From positions 1 to 32,943 of the IMG/VR virus record IMGVR_UViG_3300032053_011335: a stretch of 32,943 nt of DNA. The stretch is one strand, 5' to 3'. The notes beneath the pieces were generated by a model. That model had not been told where the DNA came from, did not search any database, and saw only the letters and a list, made by a program, of their open reading frames with translations. This document shows positions 14,845 through 21,745 of this stretch, piece after piece. The DNA is from a virus. How positions within the stretch are numbered: the first letter of the stretch is position 1; each line of letters opens with the position of its first letter. A program made the position numbers and the translations under genes.

Positions 14845-16158
14845 TTGGCCACCGGATCAGGAACAGGGACACCAGTAACCGGGGGAGGGTCTGCTACACT
14901 CACCTCCCTACGCCTACGTGTCCGCACCGCCCTGGAAAACGCATCTGGATTCACAGACCCACTCGTCGTCACCGCATCGAGCGCTACCCTCACGACTCTA
15001 CGTGACCGAGTGGAGGCATACCTGCAGGACTCCGGCAACACGCGCTGGACCACCGGCGACCTGGACGAGGCCATCGCGCAGGCCGTAGATCAGTACAGCC
15101 GTCAGAACCCGTGCTCCGCGCTCGGCACCATCACGCTTTCCGCGAACGGCCGCGAGATCAGCCTCTCCAGCCTGACCGGCATTTTGCGCGTAGAACAGGT
15201 GTGGTGGGACTACGACTCCACCACCCCCGGCTACCCACCCAACTACCGGCAGTTCAAGGTCCTACCCGGCGCACTCCTGTACGTGGACGACCCCTTAGAG
15301 CCGCAGTCGGGCGACGTCGTCCGCGTATGGTACAACAAACGCCACACGCTCAACCTCCTCGCATCTGCCACGGCTACGACCATCCCAGACGAGGATATGT
15401 CCTACGTCGTCATCGGAGCCGCCCACTTCGCTGCGCTCTCCCGCGCGGTCGAGCTGACCGAGAGCATGACCGTAGACCACGACGTGGTCAAACGCTTGAG
15501 CGAGTGGGCCGACAACGCCGGGAAGAACTTCAGGTACGGCATGGCCCAGTCCCCACCCGCCTGGCAGCGCTACGCCTACGGCTACGACCAGGACGACATA
15601 GACGAGGCGATCCACTGGGCACTCCATCGCTACAGCGAGGTTAGTCCTGACCGCACCGAGACCAGCCTCACCCTGGCCGCCGCCGGGCGAGAGGTGGACA
15701 TCTCCTCGATCACCGACTACATCCAGATCGAGAAAGTCTGGTGGGACTACGACGCAGCCGACCCCGCGTACCCGCCCGACTGGAGGAATTTCGAGCAGTG
15801 GCCCGGGAACATCCTGTTCATCCGCAGCGGCAGCGAGCCCGCTACCGGTGAGGTGGTCCGCGTCTTCTACACCCGCCTGCATTCCATCGATGGCCTGGAC
15901 TCTGCCTCCACCACCACCATCCCAGACGACGCAGAGACGTTGATCTTCACCGGCGCCTGCGGTTACGTGGCCCAGGAACGCGAGCAGGAGCAGCCGGGCC
16001 GAGGCGTGCCGACCAAGCTCAGAGAGTGGGCAGACATCCGCCTCAAGGAGTTCGAGCGCGGACTAGAACGGTTGAGCCGTCGCCTGGCCACTCGTCATTC
16101 AGGAATTGCACCCGGGCCAACACTCGACAGATACGAGGACGGCAGCGGATGGGCATGA
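14845..16158 (+). CDS. Head-tail adaptor-like protein with internal duplication
   Basis: The 437-residue protein starts at TTG 14845, nine bases after GAGGAG. An N-terminal unit (about 50-85) reads LRDRVEAYLQDSGNTRWTTGDLDEAIAQAVDQYS, the pattern of phage head-tail connector proteins of the gp6/gp11 type. A related unit recurs near residue 250 (YDQDDIDEAIHWALHRYSEVSP). Each is followed by an equivalent beta region sharing EVDISSITDYIQIEKVWWDYD-type sequence (first copy EISLSSLTGILRVEQVWWDYD) and a YPP--R-F segment. So the gene arose by internal duplication of a whole adaptor domain. It would form the ring below the portal. The family call is by pattern. Confidence 0.7.
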   Translation: MATGSGTGTPVTGGGSATLTSLRLRVRTALENASGFTDPLVVTASSATLTTLRDRVEAYLQDSGNTRWTTGDLDEAIAQAVDQYSRQNPCSALGTITLSANGREISLSSLTGILRVEQVWWDYDSTTPGYPPNYRQFKVLPGALLYVDDPLEPQSGDVVRVWYNKRHTLNLLASATATTIPDEDMSYVVIGAAHFAALSRAVELTESMTVDHDVVKRLSEWADNAGKNFRYGMAQSPPAWQRYAYGYDQDDIDEAIHWALHRYSEVSPDRTETSLTLAAAGREVDISSITDYIQIEKVWWDYDAADPAYPPDWRNFEQWPGNILFIRSGSEPATGEVVRVFYTRLHSIDGLDSASTTTIPDDAETLIFTGACGYVAQEREQEQPGRGVPTKLREWADIRLKEFERGLERLSRRLATRHSGIAPGPTLDRYEDGSGWA

Positions 16159-16239
16159 TGGACATTTGCCGAAGCTCCAATACCCACATTCACCCAACGG
16201 TGATACAATGAACGCTAAACCCAACGAAAGGAGACCCAC

Positions 16240-17775
16240 ATGCAAAGCGTTCGCCATATCACCGCCATCGTACTCGTCTTTCTACCGCTCGTCTTTTCAG
16301 GAGCTCAAGGTATGATCGCGAACAAGGAGTTCATACAACGAGATTGGCTCAGACCGGGCATGAACGTCTACCGCAACCCAGGTGACCTATACTCACTCAC
16401 CGCTCTCCTCCCGGACGAGCACGGCCTGCTAAAGCGCATGGACGCCTGGTCCAGCCCAGTGGACCTCGGGACCGGCATCGTCAAAGTCCGCGGCGGATTC
16501 TGGGACGACGCAAACAACCGCTACGTGGTCATCGGGCAGGACAAAGCCACACCCGCAGACAAACTCGTCTGCACCTACTTCTCCAGCGCCTGGGTCCTCA
16601 AAGGGACCGTGTACGACCTGAGCGCAGCAACCACAGGCCTGGGCGGAAAAGACCAACTCAACGTATCCTACTGGGGCGGCGACCTGTACGTGATCGGGGC
16701 CGACTCCAAAGTCTACCGAGGCAGCGACTACACCGCAGGCCTGGCGGCGTTTTACGCCACCGCCGACGCCTGGATCCTGTTCCCCGCCGGTGACAGGATG
16801 TACATGGTTACCACCAGCGGCCTGGTCTACACCCTCAACGCCGCCGACAACGCCTTTGCTCTGCACTACGATCCCATCGCCGCCCTGGACATTCAATATG
16901 CAACCGCCTTCCGAGGATATCTACTCCTCTTCGCCCGGGGTGACGATGGCACCATGAGCATCTACAGGTTGCCAGACGCCGCCACCGAAACACCCAAGGC
17001 CATGCAGGAGCTAGCCCACGTACCCGGCTCGGGCGACCTGCCAGACTATGGTCTGCTCTTCACCAACCATCAAGACAAGATCTACTTTTCCCCCGGCCGG
17101 CAGCCAAGGTTCGACTCGAACCGCGACATACCCATCTACAGCTTTAACGGCAGTCAAATAACACGTGCCGCCGTCATCACCGCAACGGCCGTGAGCGCCT
17201 CAGAGGCGGTTGGTCTCACTTCCTGGCAAGACCAACTGCTCTTCTACGCCCTGGACACCGGGGGCGACCAGGTCCTAAAAATCATGGTCGGAGACGGCTT
17301 CGCCGACCTACCCACCATCAGCCCGGCCGTAACCGCCAGCTACGTCCCCTGGCTCGGGGTCATGGGAACGTCCGAGATCGTAATGTCGGGAAACGACGCC
17401 TCCAGCGGCGAGGGTGTCTACCACATCGGCGGCACACACGAGATGGGCAACACCGACCTGGCGGACGGCACCCTGGTCACTGCCTGGATGGATATGGGAT
17501 TCCCGGGCAAAGAGAAGTACCTGAACTCGATCACCGTCCTCTTGACCGCCGCCAACGCCAACGTGGAACCCGAAGTTTATTACCGCGTCAACGGGGCCAC
17601 CGACTGGACCACCGCCACCACCACCGCCAACGTCACCCGGGCCAACGCCGAGAACCTCAAAACGTCATTCTTCACACTGCAGGTACGCGTGATCATAGAC
17701 GACAACAACACCACTGCCAGCAAGCAAGACATCAGGATCGACACCATGAGCGTCCGATACTCGATTGCGGAGTAG
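16240..17775 (+). CDS. Putative tail nozzle/beta-propeller protein
   Basis: The 511-residue product (start ATG 16240, after AAAGGAGACCCAC) begins with a signal-peptide-like segment, SVRHITAIVLVFLPLVFSGAQG. A second start at ATG 16312 (Met25), with AGGAG at 16299-16303, would omit it. The rest is made of repeated four-strand blade-like units with motifs such as SYWGGDLYVIGADSKVYRG, FPAGDRMYMVTTSGLVYTL and FRGYLLLFARGDDGTMSIYR, suggesting a beta-propeller. The end is a jelly-roll-like region. Following an adaptor gene, this fits the gp12/gp10 nozzle of short-tailed phages. The inference rests on gene order and strand pattern, not a named motif. Confidence 0.6.
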   Translation: MQSVRHITAIVLVFLPLVFSGAQGMIANKEFIQRDWLRPGMNVYRNPGDLYSLTALLPDEHGLLKRMDAWSSPVDLGTGIVKVRGGFWDDANNRYVVIGQDKATPADKLVCTYFSSAWVLKGTVYDLSAATTGLGGKDQLNVSYWGGDLYVIGADSKVYRGSDYTAGLAAFYATADAWILFPAGDRMYMVTTSGLVYTLNAADNAFALHYDPIAALDIQYATAFRGYLLLFARGDDGTMSIYRLPDAATETPKAMQELAHVPGSGDLPDYGLLFTNHQDKIYFSPGRQPRFDSNRDIPIYSFNGSQITRAAVITATAVSASEAVGLTSWQDQLLFYALDTGGDQVLKIMVGDGFADLPTISPAVTASYVPWLGVMGTSEIVMSGNDASSGEGVYHIGGTHEMGNTDLADGTLVTAWMDMGFPGKEKYLNSITVLLTAANANVEPEVYYRVNGATDWTTATTTANVTRANAENLKTSFFTLQVRVIIDDNNTTASKQDIRIDTMSVRYSIAE

Positions 17776-17781
17776 ACCCAA

Positions 17782-18348
17782 ATGACCCACGTCAGCCGCT
17801 ACCAAATGTACACCAACCTGACCAAATACACCGTATTCGCCCACGGCCAGGCCCTGGCCATCAGTAGATCCACTCGCCTCTGCAACGTACTCGGCTACCC
17901 CACAGGCAGTACATCGACCGCCGACTACCCCGCCTACGACGTCACTCAACTCGACCTGCCTCCTGACAAGTTCGACTGCACGGCCGCCGACCAGGTCCTG
18001 GAGCACGTCGCCGGCAACCCCGCCACGGCCGTGGGTGAGATGTTCCGCGTCACCAAGCCAGGCGGTCTAGTCGTCATTACTTCCTGCTGCCTCAACCCGA
18101 TCCACCAGGAGGATCCCGGCGACTATTGGCGCTTCACGCCCCAAGGCCTACGACTTCTGGCAAACCCACACGGCCAGGTCCTCGAAGCGGCCGGCTGGGG
18201 CAACCCACTCGTTTGCCTGTGGGTGGCACTACGCCGCCACCAGGTCCCTGCCAACCCCTGGCACCCCCTCCACCGCATCGCCACCGCCAACTGGCCCGCC
18301 TGGCCCCTCGTGGTCTGGGCAGTCGCCCGTAAAAAGGAGAACCCATGA
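17782..18348 (+). CDS. SAM-dependent methyltransferase, type 11-like
   Basis: The 188-residue protein shows the middle and later motifs of class I methyltransferases: LDLPPDKFDCTAADQVLEHV, then EMFRVTKPGGLVVITSCC and DYWRFTPQGLRLL. The usual glycine-rich SAM loop (motif I) is not evident in the short N-terminal part, which reads LCNVLGYPTGSTSTADYPAYD. Similar short forms with a D-Y--YD--QLDLP segment are, as I recall, found near surface-sugar genes. The substrate may be a carbohydrate or small molecule and not DNA. It sits in the late operon between the nozzle-like gene and the lysis-type gene and overlaps the next gene (ATGA), so it may modify a virion or host-surface component. Confidence 0.8.
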   Translation: MTHVSRYQMYTNLTKYTVFAHGQALAISRSTRLCNVLGYPTGSTSTADYPAYDVTQLDLPPDKFDCTAADQVLEHVAGNPATAVGEMFRVTKPGGLVVITSCCLNPIHQEDPGDYWRFTPQGLRLLANPHGQVLEAAGWGNPLVCLWVALRRHQVPANPWHPLHRIATANWPAWPLVVWAVARKKENP

Positions 18349-18578
18349 TGGACCCGCCACTCTCCCACGCCGATCTGCCCGATTGCGGACGAACTACCCA
18401 CTTCGTGATCGACGAACAACTCCCCACCGCCGACGAGAAGCAGAAGCTGCAGGTCATCGCCATCGATGCACCCGTAGTCGTCGCCGGGGCACGTGACGAG
18501 ACCGAGGGCGCACTCAAGGCACTGCTCACCGTCCTGGCCACTCTCGGCCTGATCACCGATTCGACCACTGCCTCATAA
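18345..18578 (+). CDS. Small hypothetical protein
   Basis: A 77-residue protein starts at ATG 18345, overlapping the methyltransferase stop, with AAAAGGAGAACCC as ribosome binding site. The sequence is mixed (FVIDEQLPTADEKQKLQVIAIDAPVVVAG) with a helical C-terminal part (LKALLTVLATLGLI). There is no membrane span or family motif. The position just before the M23 peptidase may indicate a tail or lysis accessory protein, but this is only positional. Confidence 0.6.
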   Translation: MMDPPLSHADLPDCGRTTHFVIDEQLPTADEKQKLQVIAIDAPVVVAGARDETEGALKALLTVLATLGLITDSTTAS

Positions 18579-18586
18579 GGAGCACT

Positions 18587-19237
18587 ATGCCCGACCCCGT
18601 ACTCGATCTATCGCAAACACCTGCCCGGCTCGAGATTCACGCCGGGCCAAATCGCTACCTCTTGGAAATCTCCGGGGTTCACCTGTGGCCTCTCCTCACC
18701 GAGCCCGACCCACCCCTGTGGGTGCTACCAGTGGGAAGCGAAAAATACCCGCACTGGGCGTGGTACTGCGCTCAGGCGCACACCTGGACCAAGGCCAGGC
18801 CCACCGGCCACACCGGGCTGGACATCAACGTCCAGCTCGGAGGCAAGGGCGACGTGGACTTCCACGAGCCGATTTACTTCGTCGCCAGCGGCAACGTCTG
18901 CCAGGTCGGCCAGTCCGCCGGGTGGCTGGGCGTCGTCGTCGTCCAGCACCAGCACGACGGCAACCCGATCTGGTTCAGGTACGCCCACCTCGATCCGGCC
19001 ACGATCAACGTCGAGGCCGGCCAGTACGTCACCCCGGCCCAGACCGCCGGTCTGATCGGGGCGTTTCCTAACGGAGGTGACCACCTGCACCTGGACGCCG
19101 CCCTATCACCTTTCAACTGGAACGCCTACCGGGATCCCAACGTCCAATGGACCGACCCACGCAAGATTCTGGAGGCGCACGTAGCCCCGTTCATCGTAGG
19201 CCAGATGCTACGAGACAAAGACAGCGCCACCACTTGA
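18587..19237 (+). CDS. M23-family peptidoglycan endopeptidase
   Basis: The 216-residue protein starts at ATG 18587 after AAGGAGCACT. It has the LytM/lysostaphin-type zinc sites: HTGLDIN (His and Asp ligands) near residue 79 and HLHLD (the H-x-H pair) near 166, with the conserved FRYAHLDP segment between. It would cut peptide cross-bridges of the host cell wall, either as endolysin or as a virion enzyme for entry. No signal peptide is present, so it needs a holin or virion placement. It is the last gene of the late operon. A promoter for a downstream RNA overlaps its stop codon. The start of the protein (about 1-55) is a separate small beta domain. Confidence 0.88.
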   Translation: MPDPVLDLSQTPARLEIHAGPNRYLLEISGVHLWPLLTEPDPPLWVLPVGSEKYPHWAWYCAQAHTWTKARPTGHTGLDINVQLGGKGDVDFHEPIYFVASGNVCQVGQSAGWLGVVVVQHQHDGNPIWFRYAHLDPATINVEAGQYVTPAQTAGLIGAFPNGGDHLHLDAALSPFNWNAYRDPNVQWTDPRKILEAHVAPFIVGQMLRDKDSATT

Positions 19238-19261
19238 CAACCAGGCCGGCCGTGCTACAAT
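19234..19261 (+). promoter_or_regulatory. Sigma70 promoter overlapping the end of the M23 gene
   Basis: TTGACA at 19234-19239 and TACAAT at 19256-19261 are 16 bp apart. The predicted start near 19268 lies only about 35 bp before a strong terminator hairpin, so the transcript should be short. No open reading frame of note lies between them. Confidence 0.65.
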
Positions 19262-19267
19262 ACGCCC

Positions 19268-19346
19268 ACCTACGGCGTGGCTCACCCCCGCGCCACATTT
19301 GCCAAGGCCCCGACCACCCCGCCCAAGGTCGGGGCCTTCGGTTTCC
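19268..19346 (+). ncRNA. Candidate ~80-nt small RNA
   Basis: The segment between the promoter at 19234-19261 and the terminator at 19304-19346 could be transcribed as a short RNA. Its 5' part folds as GGCGTGG (19274-19280) with CCGCGCC (19288-19294), seven pairs including one G-U, and its 3' part is the terminator stem. It lies in the control region next to the excisionase-like gene and attP. It could be a regulator by base pairing, an antitermination leader, or only an attenuated 5' leader of the next gene. There is no homology to a known family that I can name. Confidence 0.5.
19304..19346 (+). terminator. Intrinsic terminator of the late operon
   Basis: AAGGCCCCGACC at 19304-19315 pairs over 12 bp with GGTCGGGGCCTT at 19327-19338, with an 11-nt loop and a short T-containing tail (CGGTTTCC). 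It would end late transcription coming from the M23 gene as well as the short RNA. The tail is weak in T but the stem is very stable. Confidence 0.75.
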
Positions 19347-19369
19347 CCCAACTCCGAACACCTGTTCTA

Positions 19370-19398
19370 TTGACAAGCCCTACGTTTCATGCTATACT
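19370..19398 (+). promoter_or_regulatory. Strong sigma70 promoter for the HTH gene
   Basis: TTGACA at 19370-19375 and TATACT at 19393-19398 are separated by 17 bp. Transcription would start near 19405, leaving a leader of about 29 nt before the ATG at 19434. Confidence 0.8.
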
Positions 19399-19433
19399 TG
19401 TTCTACATTCAACACCACCAGAAAGGGCAACTG

Positions 19434-19844
19434 ATGGACAACAAACCAACTCCGCAAGATGACGCACTGATCTTCACAGACGAAGATCGACCGCGCTATA
19501 AACTACCGGCCGACCATGCCTCCATCCTCACCCAACCAGATATTTATGAGCCCCGCCCAGAACCGCAAAGCTACAAACTACCGCCCGACCACGCCGCCAC
19601 CCTCAACACCACCGAAGCCGCCGACAGACTCGGCGTCACCCCAATGACCGTATCGCGCCTGTGGCGCGAGGGATACCTGCAGGGATACAAACTCACCCCG
19701 GGCAAGAGAAACAGCCCGCTCCGGATCTACGTCGAATCCATCCAACTTCTACTAACTGAACGTCACCTCAAATCCATCCAGCGCCTACTCACCGAAGACA
19801 ACTCCAACCCCGCCGACATCCTTCTAGCCGAACAGGACAAATAG
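19434..19844 (+). CDS. HTH protein, excisionase/regulator candidate
   Basis: The 136-residue protein starts at ATG 19434 after GAAAGGGCAACTG. Residues about 58-110 form a helix-turn-helix of the excisionase/MerR-like (HTH_17) type: LNTTEAADRLGVTPMTVSRLWREGYLQGYK, followed by a wing and RIYVESIQLLL. The N-terminal half carries the motif YKLP-DHA twice, 25 residues apart, in an otherwise disordered acidic region. It has its own strong promoter and lies next to attP and the integrase, which suggests a recombination directionality factor or lysogeny regulator. Short HTH_17 proteins serve both roles, so the choice is open. Confidence 0.75.
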   Translation: MDNKPTPQDDALIFTDEDRPRYKLPADHASILTQPDIYEPRPEPQSYKLPPDHAATLNTTEAADRLGVTPMTVSRLWREGYLQGYKLTPGKRNSPLRIYVESIQLLLTERHLKSIQRLLTEDNSNPADILLAEQDK

Positions 19845-19878
19845 AAAAAGCCGCCAGGCCCGTACAGACCTGGCGGCT
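19845..19878 (-). terminator. Intrinsic terminator for the minus-strand integrase transcript
   Basis: AGCCGCCAGG at 19849-19858 pairs with CCTGGCGGCT at 19869-19878. Read on the minus strand, the stem is followed by a TTTTT run (complement of 19845-19849). It would end transcription coming from the integrase gene after it has passed through the att site. It may also act on the + strand, but without a T tail there. Confidence 0.75.
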
Positions 19879-19928
19879 CACTGCCCCCTCGGGCTCTCCG
19901 CACATTTACAAACTTTCACACGAGAGGG

Positions 19929-19948
19929 CTCCCGGCCACGACCGGGAG
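19929..19948. other. 7-bp hairpin flanking the att core
   Basis: CTCCCGG at 19929-19935 pairs exactly with CCGGGAG at 19942-19948, directly next to the tRNA-like core. It may be part of attP structure or part of the terminator region. Confidence 0.5.
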
Positions 19949-19991
19949 AGCGGGCGATGGGATTCGAACCCATGACATTCAGCTTGGGAAG
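19949..19991 (-). other. attP core: 3' half of a tRNA-Gly(CCC) gene
   Basis: On the minus strand this segment reads as the 3' part of a tRNA: anticodon loop TTCCCAA (anticodon CCC), 3' anticodon stem GCTGA, variable region ATGTC, T arm ATGGG-TTCGAAT-CCCAT, and acceptor strand CGCCCGC with discriminator T. The 5' anticodon stem is not present: the next bases, CTATC, do not pair beyond the closing C-G. So it is a partial tRNA, as expected where a phage integrates into the 3' end of a tRNA gene and restores it. It lies beside the integrase, between late and early genes, hence attP. Confidence 0.85.
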
Positions 19992-20009
19992 ATAGCGTTC
20001 AGGGAGAAT

Positions 20010-20028
20010 GTTAGCTTAGATAGCTAAC
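20010..20028. repeat. Inverted repeat overlapping the integrase stop
   Basis: GTTAGCT at 20010-20016 and AGCTAAC at 20022-20028 form a perfect inverted repeat with a 5-nt loop. It spans the integrase stop codon (20024-20026) and lies about 20 bp from the att core, so it may be an integrase or excisionase binding site. Confidence 0.6.
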
Positions 20029-20986
20029 GTTCACCCCCAGGGCGCTTGTGGTCGATCTGCGCCAGGGGCGATGCCCGGCGATGCGCCTCGACCAACTCCG
20101 GCAGTTCAGGGTCCGTGTAAATCCTCGCCGTGGTGGTGACCGACGCGTGCCCGAGAATCTTCTGCAGCATCCGCAGCGGACCGCCCCCGTTGATGAAGTG
20201 GTTCGCAAAGGTATGCCGCAGAAGGTGCCAGCGCAGGTGAGGAAGACCGGCGCGCTTTTTGAGGCGGTGCATCATCGTCTGGATACCGTTCACCGTGAAC
20301 GGTCCTCCACCCGAGGTGATGAACACCTGCTCAACAGACACCGCCGGCCGCAGCACCAACCACGCCGCCAGCGCAGTGACGGTCACCCCGCCAATCGGCA
20401 CATCCCTTTCCTTACTGCCCTTCCCCAGCACGCGCACCGTGGCCCGGTCCAGATCCACACCATCCAGCCGTAGACCCATGATCTCTCCCCGGCGCAAGCC
20501 ACTGTCCACCGCCAGGCAGATCATAGCCAGGTCCCGGGCCGCGTTCCCCCCGCGCTTGATCGCCTCCAGGAGGCGTTCCACCTCCTCCAGGCTCAGACGA
20601 GGAGACTTGCGCTGGGGCACACGCGGGCGACGAACCCGCACCATCGGGCTGACCTCCAGCCCGCCCTCTCGTACAACCCACGTGAAAAACGTGCCAAGTG
20701 ACCTGTAGACCTGGTCCAGGTAGTAAGGCGAGTACGGCTTCCCGTCCCGCCGATGCAGGCCGGCCAGGTAAGCGCGCACCACGTCACCGCCCACCGACTC
20801 CACCCGCACCACCCCCACGCTCGTTGTGAAGGCACCCAGATGGTACGCATAGAGCGCGCGCGTACCGGCAGCCAGGGCGTAACAGTCCGAAAGATAGCGG
20901 TCCACCCACGACGTGAGCACTTCCAACCCCCAAGCCCATGACGCAACAAAAAACGGCCACTCGACACGCACTGAGTAAGAACCCAC
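20024..20986 (-). CDS. int: Tyrosine recombinase (integrase)
   Basis: The 320-residue protein catalyses site-specific recombination between attP and a bacterial tRNA-Gly gene. An N-terminal SAM-like core-binding domain (VLTSWVDRYLSDCYALAAGTRALYAYHLG) precedes the catalytic domain. Catalytic residues are visible: Arg in SGLRRGEIMGL, Lys in LGKGSKERDVP, HLLRH (His-x-x-Arg), LGHASVTTTARIY with the His, and the tyrosine nucleophile in ARIYTDPE. I chose GTG 20986 because GAGG lies five bases upstream. A longer reading to 21247 would start upstream of the likely promoter (21114-21141) and its extra residues look non-coding. It is the only minus-strand gene, and its 3' end faces the att core. Confidence 0.93.
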   Translation of the reverse strand: MGSYSVRVEWPFFVASWAWGLEVLTSWVDRYLSDCYALAAGTRALYAYHLGAFTTSVGVVRVESVGGDVVRAYLAGLHRRDGKPYSPYYLDQVYRSLGTFFTWVVREGGLEVSPMVRVRRPRVPQRKSPRLSLEEVERLLEAIKRGGNAARDLAMICLAVDSGLRRGEIMGLRLDGVDLDRATVRVLGKGSKERDVPIGGVTVTALAAWLVLRPAVSVEQVFITSGGGPFTVNGIQTMMHRLKKRAGLPHLRWHLLRHTFANHFINGGGPLRMLQKILGHASVTTTARIYTDPELPELVEAHRRASPLAQIDHKRPGGER

Positions 20987-21113
20987 CCCTGCCTCAGGCA
21001 GGAGTAAGATCCGACCGAGTGCACGTTGACGGCCGCTGTGACATTGTGGTCCTCGATGTGCTTCGATGATGCGGGGAGGGCTGACGCTGCCCAAGTGACA
21101 GCCCTTCCCAGCA

Positions 21114-21141
21114 ATTATACAACCAGACCAGAAAAGGACAA
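21114..21141 (-). promoter_or_regulatory. Putative integrase promoter
   Basis: On the minus strand TTGTCC (21141-21136) and a perfect TATAAT (21119-21114) are 16 bp apart. Transcription would start near 21107, about 120 nt before the integrase GTG. The sequence overlaps the ribosome binding site region (AAAAGGACAA) of the + strand gene at 21150, so the two directions may interfere. Confidence 0.6.
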
Positions 21142-21149
21142 TAGAACAG

Positions 21150-21281
21150 ATGAGCGAAAACGTGATACGCGCACTTTTCTGCTTCACCGGCCTGTCCATC
21201 GGCGCTGTCATCGGCTGGCTCGTCCGCGTTCTCCTGGCCGAGGCCAACCAGCGCCTCGACCAACATCAGGAGCCGCAATGA
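21150..21281 (+). CDS. Small single-pass membrane protein upstream of queT
   Basis: A 43-residue protein starts at ATG 21150 after AAAAGGACAATAG. One hydrophobic span (ALFCFTGLSIGAVIGWLVRVLLA) is followed by a polar helical tail (EANQRLDQHQEPQ). It overlaps the next start by ATGA at 21278-21281, which couples it to the transporter gene. It may help assemble the transporter or may be unrelated. The coding frame shows the normal codon pattern of the genome. Confidence 0.6.
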   Translation: MSENVIRALFCFTGLSIGAVIGWLVRVLLAEANQRLDQHQEPQ

Positions 21282-21745
21282 AAGTCACGATCAACACCAA
21301 CCAGATCACACGCGCAGCGCTCATAGCCGCAGCATACGCCAGCGCCGTCCTCGCCTTCGCCCCCATCTCCTACGGCATCTTCCAGCTACGCGCCGCCACC
21401 CTGATCAAGTCCCTCGCCATCCTCCGACCCGAGTTCGCCGCAGGATTCGCCATAGGCAACCTCATCGCCAACCAGGCCAGTCCCTTCGGCATCTACGACT
21501 GGGGCATCATGCCCCTGTTCGACCTGGCCGGCGCATACACCGCCTATCGCCTCCGCACCCGTCCATGGCTCGCTGTCCTCACCCAATCTCTGATCATCGC
21601 CGCCGGAGTGGCCACCTTCCCTCTCGGGCTGGGCGCACATCTACCCTGGCTTCTCTCATTCACATCCGTCTTTCTCTCAACCCTGGCACTCATCACCGCC
21701 GGCACCATCGTGCTCGTCCCGGCAGTCAAGGCGGTGCTCAAGTGA
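21278..21745 (+). CDS. queT: QueT-like queuosine-precursor transporter (ECF S component)
   Basis: The 155-residue protein starts at ATG 21278, overlapping the upstream gene. It has the size and about five hydrophobic spans of QueT-family ECF substrate-binding components. Recognisable parts are LAFAPISYGIFQLRAATLIKSLAIL (residues 25-49), PEFAAGFAIGNLIAN, a GIYDWGIMPLFDLAGAYTAYRLR segment, and further spans (VLTQSLIIAAGVATFPLGLG, FTSVFLSTLALITAGTIVL). The family is thought to import queuosine precursors such as preQ0 or preQ1. An S component needs the host EcfA/EcfA'/EcfT module for energy. It overlaps the dpdA-like gene by GTGA, which strongly suggests that it feeds the DNA modification enzyme. 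Confidence 0.82.
   Translation: MKVTINTNQITRAALIAAAYASAVLAFAPISYGIFQLRAATLIKSLAILRPEFAAGFAIGNLIANQASPFGIYDWGIMPLFDLAGAYTAYRLRTRPWLAVLTQSLIIAAGVATFPLGLGAHLPWLLSFTSVFLSTLALITAGTIVLVPAVKAVLK

Noticed and set aside
19949-20021. Complete tRNA gene
   Set aside because: Only the part from the anticodon loop to the acceptor end is present. The 5' side cannot form the anticodon stem, D arm or acceptor stem.
20987-21247. Longer integrase start
   Set aside because: The extra 87 residues look non-coding, lie upstream of the likely promoter and overlap the + strand small membrane gene.
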